Source of the DNA: Flavobacterium soyangense
GTDB taxonomy: Bacteria > Bacteroidota > Bacteroidia > Flavobacteriales > Flavobacteriaceae
Assembly (NCBI RefSeq): GCF_015277675.1
Contig: NZ_JADHEC010000019.1
Span: 1 to 64,000, forward strand
DNA length: 64,000 bases
Reading direction: 5' to 3'
Below, in pieces: positions 60,752 through 64,000 of this stretch; the first letter of the stretch is position 1, and each line of letters opens with the position of its first letter. The position numbers and the translations under genes are program-made. The notes under the pieces were generated by a model. It did not search any database, was not told the origin of the DNA, and saw only the letters and a list, made by a program, of their open reading frames with translations.

Positions 60752-63055
60752 CTAGAATTTTAACGTCAATCCTGTCAAGAGATTGATTCCGGCTTGCGGA
60801 TAATAAAAATTTTCTGTTACAGCAGGATCTGTTGAAGCTTGTGGGCGATAATAATAACTGTAGGTGTATCCATTTGAGACATATTTTTCGTCAAATATAT
60901 TATTTAACAACAAATTAAAACTTATTTCCTTAATCCATTTTGGTTTTAATTTATAAGAAATCGAAATATTATTGACAAAATAAGCTTTCATACTTCGGCT
61001 ATCAGTAGAAGTATTATCTAAATATTGCTTACCCACATACTTCGATATTAATCCAAAATCCAGATTTTCAATTGGCGAAAAAGTCAAAGTACCACCAACT
61101 ATTGTTTCTGGTGAAAAAGCAATGTTCGTGTCTTTATATTGGGTTATAACGGGTGCGTATGAAACCACATCGTAAGTATTTGTATCATACTGTGTATCAT
61201 AAACTAAATAATCAAATGCCTTGATTTTATTTTCACTAAAAGTGGCATTTGCATCAATTCGTAATTGTTTCGATATTTTATAACCCGCCTGAATCTCAAT
61301 TCCCGCCCGGTAGCTTTTCGATACATTTTGGCGAACCCCATTACCTACGTCATCTAATTCGCCCGTAAGGACTAATTGATTATTGTAATCCATGTAATAG
61401 AAATTTACAGAAGCGGCGATTTTTTTAGATTTAATTTTATACCCCAGTTCATAATCTATAAGTTGCTCGGGTTTTGGTTCCGTTGGGTTTTTAGTCAAAT
61501 CGTCTCCGTTTGGCTCTCGATTCCCAACAGCTACAGAAGTGTATATTGTATTTTGTGAATTTAACAGATAAGTCAACCCTACTTTTGGATTAAAAAAAGA
61601 ATACTTTTTGTCAACATTTATGGGTGCTACACTTGATGATAATCCAGAAGATTTGAAACTTACATCTCTGAACTGAATGTCTGCAAAACCAATAAAACTA
61701 TCATTGAATTGATATTCTCCTTTTAAATAGATGCTAGCATCTTCTTTTAATATGCTGCTTTCGTAATATTTTTCAGAATAAGGCAATGGGGTTTGAAATT
61801 GACTCCAAATAATCTCGCCGAAATGTGCCCCATCGTATTTATTATACCCCCCACCAAAATTAAAACTAACCCTTTCCTTCTTGTAATTCAACGAATATAC
61901 TAAGGCATAAAAATCACTCGTTGCCCATTTTCTAAGAATCACGTCACTCGTATCGTCTCCATTTGGACTTGATGGAAAATATTTGTTAAACTTATCATCC
62001 GTTTTAAATTCTTCATAATAGCCTTTTCCAGGAGTGAAATTTCCTGAAATTGTAGCCGATATGTTATCATTAAATTGATGTGAAAAATGCAATTGATAAT
62101 GATATTGCTCATAATTATCCGTTTGATTATCATAAGTATAAAAATTATAGGTTCTACCCGAGTGCAAAAGATTGTAAGCTTCAGATTCCGAGCTGTAATT
62201 TCTGGCTATAAAAGCATTAATTCCATCAACATCTCCATTTACAACCGCTTCTGGAGTTCCGTACCAAGATTGATATGTTTTTTCTTTTCCTCCAAAAACT
62301 ATTGCTTTTACGGAAGTATTTTCACTTACGAAACCCGCTTCGGCATAAAACGATTTTAAATCAGACGAAGCTCGGTCTATATAACCATCACTTGCAATTT
62401 TGGATAGTTTTCCTGTGGCATAGAAGCCGTTTTTTATGCCCGAGCCAACGCTAAAAGTGTGTTTTCTGGTGCCAAATGACCCAAAAGAATTAGAAATCGT
62501 CGCAAATCCTTCGGCGGATGGCTTTAGTGTTTTTAGATTCAAACTTGCACCAAAAGCTCCAGATCCATTGGTAGAAGTCCCAACACCACGTTGTAATTGA
62601 ACATCTTCTAAGGAAGAAGCAAAATCAGGTAAATCCACAAAATAAGTTCCTTGACTCTCGGCATCATTATATGGAATTCCATTGATAGTAACATTCACAC
62701 GTGTAGCATCGCTTCCTCGCACTCGGATACCGGTGTAACCAACTCCGGCACCCGCATCAGAAGTTGTAACTACAGATGGCAATTGATCTAATAAAATAGG
62801 TAAATCTTGACCAAGATTGTTTTTTTCGAGCTCTTTTTTACTCACATTTGTGAAAGGGAAAGGAGATTTATCTTTCACTCTTGTAGCACTTAACAAAACT
62901 TCATCAAGTTGAATAACTTTAATGGTGTCCTTTTGTTTTTCCTGTGCAATAGCAAAAAAAGAAATTAGAAGAAAGAAAGAAGACGTTAATAGGACACTCT
63001 TGTTTTGGCTTTTGCCTTTTGGCTTTTGCCTTTTTTTTAAAAATAAATAGTTCAT
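60752..63055 (-). CDS. TonB-dependent outer-membrane receptor, TPP-controlled (probable thiamine uptake)
   Basis: A protein of 767 residues. The signal peptide has an unusually long basic start (KKRQKPKGKSQNKS) encoded by a heptamer DNA repeat, with the hydrophobic part at about 20-37. The TonB-box region is followed by the plug (LPSVVTTSDAGAGVGYTGIRVRGSDATRVNVTINGIPYNDAESQG) and a barrel that ends in a typical aromatic strand (GINLLTGLTLKF). It lacks the SusC-type N-terminal domain, so it is not a glycan importer. A TPP riboswitch (63155-63236) upstream implies that it brings in thiamine or a precursor when thiamine is scarce. Confidence 0.92.
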   Translation of the reverse strand: MNYLFLKKRQKPKGKSQNKSVLLTSSFFLLISFFAIAQEKQKDTIKVIQLDEVLLSATRVKDKSPFPFTNVSKKELEKNNLGQDLPILLDQLPSVVTTSDAGAGVGYTGIRVRGSDATRVNVTINGIPYNDAESQGTYFVDLPDFASSLEDVQLQRGVGTSTNGSGAFGASLNLKTLKPSAEGFATISNSFGSFGTRKHTFSVGSGIKNGFYATGKLSKIASDGYIDRASSDLKSFYAEAGFVSENTSVKAIVFGGKEKTYQSWYGTPEAVVNGDVDGINAFIARNYSSESEAYNLLHSGRTYNFYTYDNQTDNYEQYHYQLHFSHQFNDNISATISGNFTPGKGYYEEFKTDDKFNKYFPSSPNGDDTSDVILRKWATSDFYALVYSLNYKKERVSFNFGGGYNKYDGAHFGEIIWSQFQTPLPYSEKYYESSILKEDASIYLKGEYQFNDSFIGFADIQFRDVSFKSSGLSSSVAPINVDKKYSFFNPKVGLTYLLNSQNTIYTSVAVGNREPNGDDLTKNPTEPKPEQLIDYELGYKIKSKKIAASVNFYYMDYNNQLVLTGELDDVGNGVRQNVSKSYRAGIEIQAGYKISKQLRIDANATFSENKIKAFDYLVYDTQYDTNTYDVVSYAPVITQYKDTNIAFSPETIVGGTLTFSPIENLDFGLISKYVGKQYLDNTSTDSRSMKAYFVNNISISYKLKPKWIKEISFNLLLNNIFDEKYVSNGYTYSYYYRPQASTDPAVTENFYYPQAGINLLTGLTLKF
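63004..63031. repeat. four heptamers in the start of the TonB-receptor gene
   Basis: Plus strand TTTTGGC, TTTTGCC, TTTTGGC, TTTTGCC in exact tandem, followed by eight Ts. The array codes for the Lys/Gln/Pro stretch of the signal peptide. Loss or gain of one 7-bp unit would shift the reading frame. Confidence 0.75.
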
Positions 63056-63154
63056 CCGTAAATAGTTTTACGAATAAAAGGGGGAATTATTCTTTTGTTA
63101 AATTAAAAAATGGTTTGTTCAGATTTTTTAGAATGACGTGCACTTCATCTTGGA

Positions 63155-63236
63155 ATCTATTTCCCTTAACAGCATTACCTGTTCAGGTTCGTTGGGTATA
63201 ATCTCAGCTCGTTATTTAGAGCACCCCTTTGAGACA
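63155..63236 (-). ncRNA. TPP (thiamine pyrophosphate) riboswitch
   Basis: On the minus strand the conserved blocks occur in order: GGGGTGC, CTGAGAT, ACCC, GAACCTGA, then AGGTAATGC. These are the core of the TPP aptamer. It lies 100 bp before the TonB-receptor start and is preceded by a -7 element (63240-63247). With the ligand bound it should reduce expression of the receptor gene. Confidence 0.93.
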
Positions 63237-63239
63237 GGG

Positions 63240-63247
63240 CAAAGATA
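63240..63247 (-). promoter_or_regulatory. -7 element upstream of the TPP riboswitch
   Basis: On the minus strand TATCTTTG, a perfect TAnnTTTG match, placing the transcript start right at the 5' end of the aptamer. Confidence 0.55.
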
Positions 63248-63282
63248 TATTATTTGTTTGAAGTTTAAAGTTTTTGGAACAG

Positions 63283-63684
63283 CTAAAATTCAGGTTTTCT
63301 TCTGGATTTCTTGATTTCAGATAAATTTTTTTTGTCCTTTATCCGTTTTCGGATAACTGATTTAGGAATTTTTGTGGCTTTCCTTATCATTGGTATCACG
63401 AGTCCTGCAGTTATTATATCCAGAAAACGTTTGGTTACAATCGACTTGTTTTTGAGTTGGCTTCGATCTTCGTCACAATTCAAAATTAAAATTTGATCTG
63501 ATGTTAATCTTGAGGAAAGTTTAATTTCTAACAATGCCTTCTCCTCCATTGACAAAGCATGAGAATTCTTCAAATCAAAGGACAAAACCACTTTTGAGGA
63601 AACTTTATTCACATTTTGACCGCCAGCCCCACTGCTTCGGACTGCTTTGAAATGCAATTCAGATATGATTTTTTCTGATTCCAA
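63283..63684 (-). CDS. arfB: alternative ribosome-rescue factor (ArfB/YaeJ)
   Basis: A protein of 133 residues with the catalytic GGQ motif (RSSGAGGQNVNKVSSKV, near residues 20-22) that hydrolyses peptidyl-tRNA, and a basic C-terminal tail (KRIKDKKNLSEIKKSRRKPEF) that enters the empty mRNA channel. It lacks the codon-recognition domain of release factors. It rescues ribosomes stalled without a stop codon. It follows the DUF4301 gene with 2 bp between, so it is co-transcribed with it. Confidence 0.93.
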   Translation of the reverse strand: MESEKIISELHFKAVRSSGAGGQNVNKVSSKVVLSFDLKNSHALSMEEKALLEIKLSSRLTSDQILILNCDEDRSQLKNKSIVTKRFLDIITAGLVIPMIRKATKIPKSVIRKRIKDKKNLSEIKKSRRKPEF

Positions 63685-63686
63685 AA

Positions 63687-64000
63687 CTATTGTGGTTGGT
63701 GTGGTTTTTTCAACAAATCATTTACTGTTTTTACTGGATTGAAAGTAATTAATGGTACTTCAACAAAAATTGTGAGCCAATTTGCCATCGCTCCATTCCA
63801 TAAACCCGGTAATTCATACGCTTTTAATGGTTTTCCGTTTTGAGTTTTTTCGACAATAAAACCGCTATTGTGATCGACAAATTGATTTAAATCAAATTTT
63901 TCTTTTTTATAATTTTTTATTCCACAAACCAAATCTACGGGATTGAAATGTGTTGCATTTGTTAGGATTTTAACTTGATTTACATTAGCCAAATCAACTT
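63687..64000 (-). CDS. C-terminal part of a DUF4301 protein (cut by window edge)
   Basis: The frame is open from the window edge to the stop at 63687 and covers the last 104 residues or so. The pattern (FNPVDLVCGIKNYKKEKFDL, then LPGLWNGAMANW, then ETFNPVKTVNDLL-like FNPVKTVNDLLK) is the C-terminus of the DUF4301 family, which has a nucleotidyltransferase-like fold in its missing N-terminal part. It is upstream of arfB in the same operon. No function is established. Confidence 0.75.
   Translation of the reverse strand, partial: VDLANVNQVKILTNATHFNPVDLVCGIKNYKKEKFDLNQFVDHNSGFIVEKTQNGKPLKAYELPGLWNGAMANWLTIFVEVPLITFNPVKTVNDLLKKPHQPQ

Noticed and set aside
60752..63055. TonB receptor as part of a glycan locus
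   Set aside because: No SusD partner, no SusC-type N-terminal domain, and a TPP riboswitch upstream.
1..64000. CRISPR arrays, tRNA or rRNA genes, prophage or replication origin
   Set aside because: No direct repeats of 25-40 bp with regular spacers, no tRNA-like cloverleaf, no phage structural genes and no DnaA-box cluster were seen.

Overview
The window reads as a chromosomal segment of a Flavobacterium-like member of the Bacteroidota. It is AT-rich, ribosome binding sites are mostly weak, and promoters have the Bacteroidota form TTG-N19-TAnnTTTG (clear examples at 13681-13710, 13565-13594 and 56409-56438). It also carries a SusC/SusD pair, a DUF2723 protein, a TPP riboswitch ahead of a TonB-dependent receptor, and secreted enzymes with short signal peptides or lipoprotein signals.

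Layout. 1-9.4 kb: the tail of a probable IS982-type transposase, then a DUF2723 membrane glycosyltransferase, a polysaccharide deacetylase, a cysteine-free thioredoxin-fold protein and a membrane metallophosphoesterase. A two-component system follows, surrounded by three paralogous small secreted Lys/Ala-rich proteins. 9.4-12.3 kb: polA. 12.4-17.7 kb: a ribosomal/translation block (rplM-rpsI, rpsB, tsf) flanked on both sides by LacI-family regulators. 17.7-20.9 kb: a gene-poor gap with strong hairpins, then DoxX-like, outer-membrane barrel and unknown genes. 20.9-53 kb: a large sugar-use region. 53-64 kb: housekeeping genes (tag, MOSC protein, aat, PAP2, DUF3127, an orphan histidine kinase, transglutaminase-like, HIT, greA), small lipoprotein and membrane genes, a TPP-riboswitch-controlled TonB receptor, arfB, and the end of a DUF4301 gene.

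The sugar region looks like one regulon. Its parts are two exported GH13 alpha-glucosidases with a VOC-ABM fusion between them, a GH32 beta-fructosidase with a sugar porter and fructokinase, a GH65 enzyme, SusC/SusD, two FG-GAP/ASPIC-UnbV lipoproteins, a vanadium-haloperoxidase-like PAP2 lipoprotein, a GyrI-like membrane protein, a sucrose-type (SLC45/GPH) transporter, a second PfkB kinase, a GH13_18 sucrose-phosphorylase-like enzyme, another MFS transporter and a neutral-type trehalase. The palindrome CGAAAACGTTTTCG, a typical LacI-family operator, occurs perfectly three times and nearly perfectly twice, each time at the head of one of these transcription units. The simplest reading is periplasmic cleavage of sucrose-derived and alpha-gluco-oligosaccharides together with cytoplasmic phosphorolysis of sucrose and hydrolysis of trehalose, under one or both LacI-type repressors. 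The exact sugar is inferred, not shown.

The least explained parts are: (i) the FG-GAP pair, haloperoxidase-like and GyrI-like block inside the sugar locus; (ii) the two-component system with Asr-like small proteins, whose promoters carry 11-bp direct repeats at a fixed distance from the -7 box; (iii) several proteins that keep a redox fold but have lost its key residues; (iv) short-word (7-8 bp period) repeat arrays, two of them with inverted partners.
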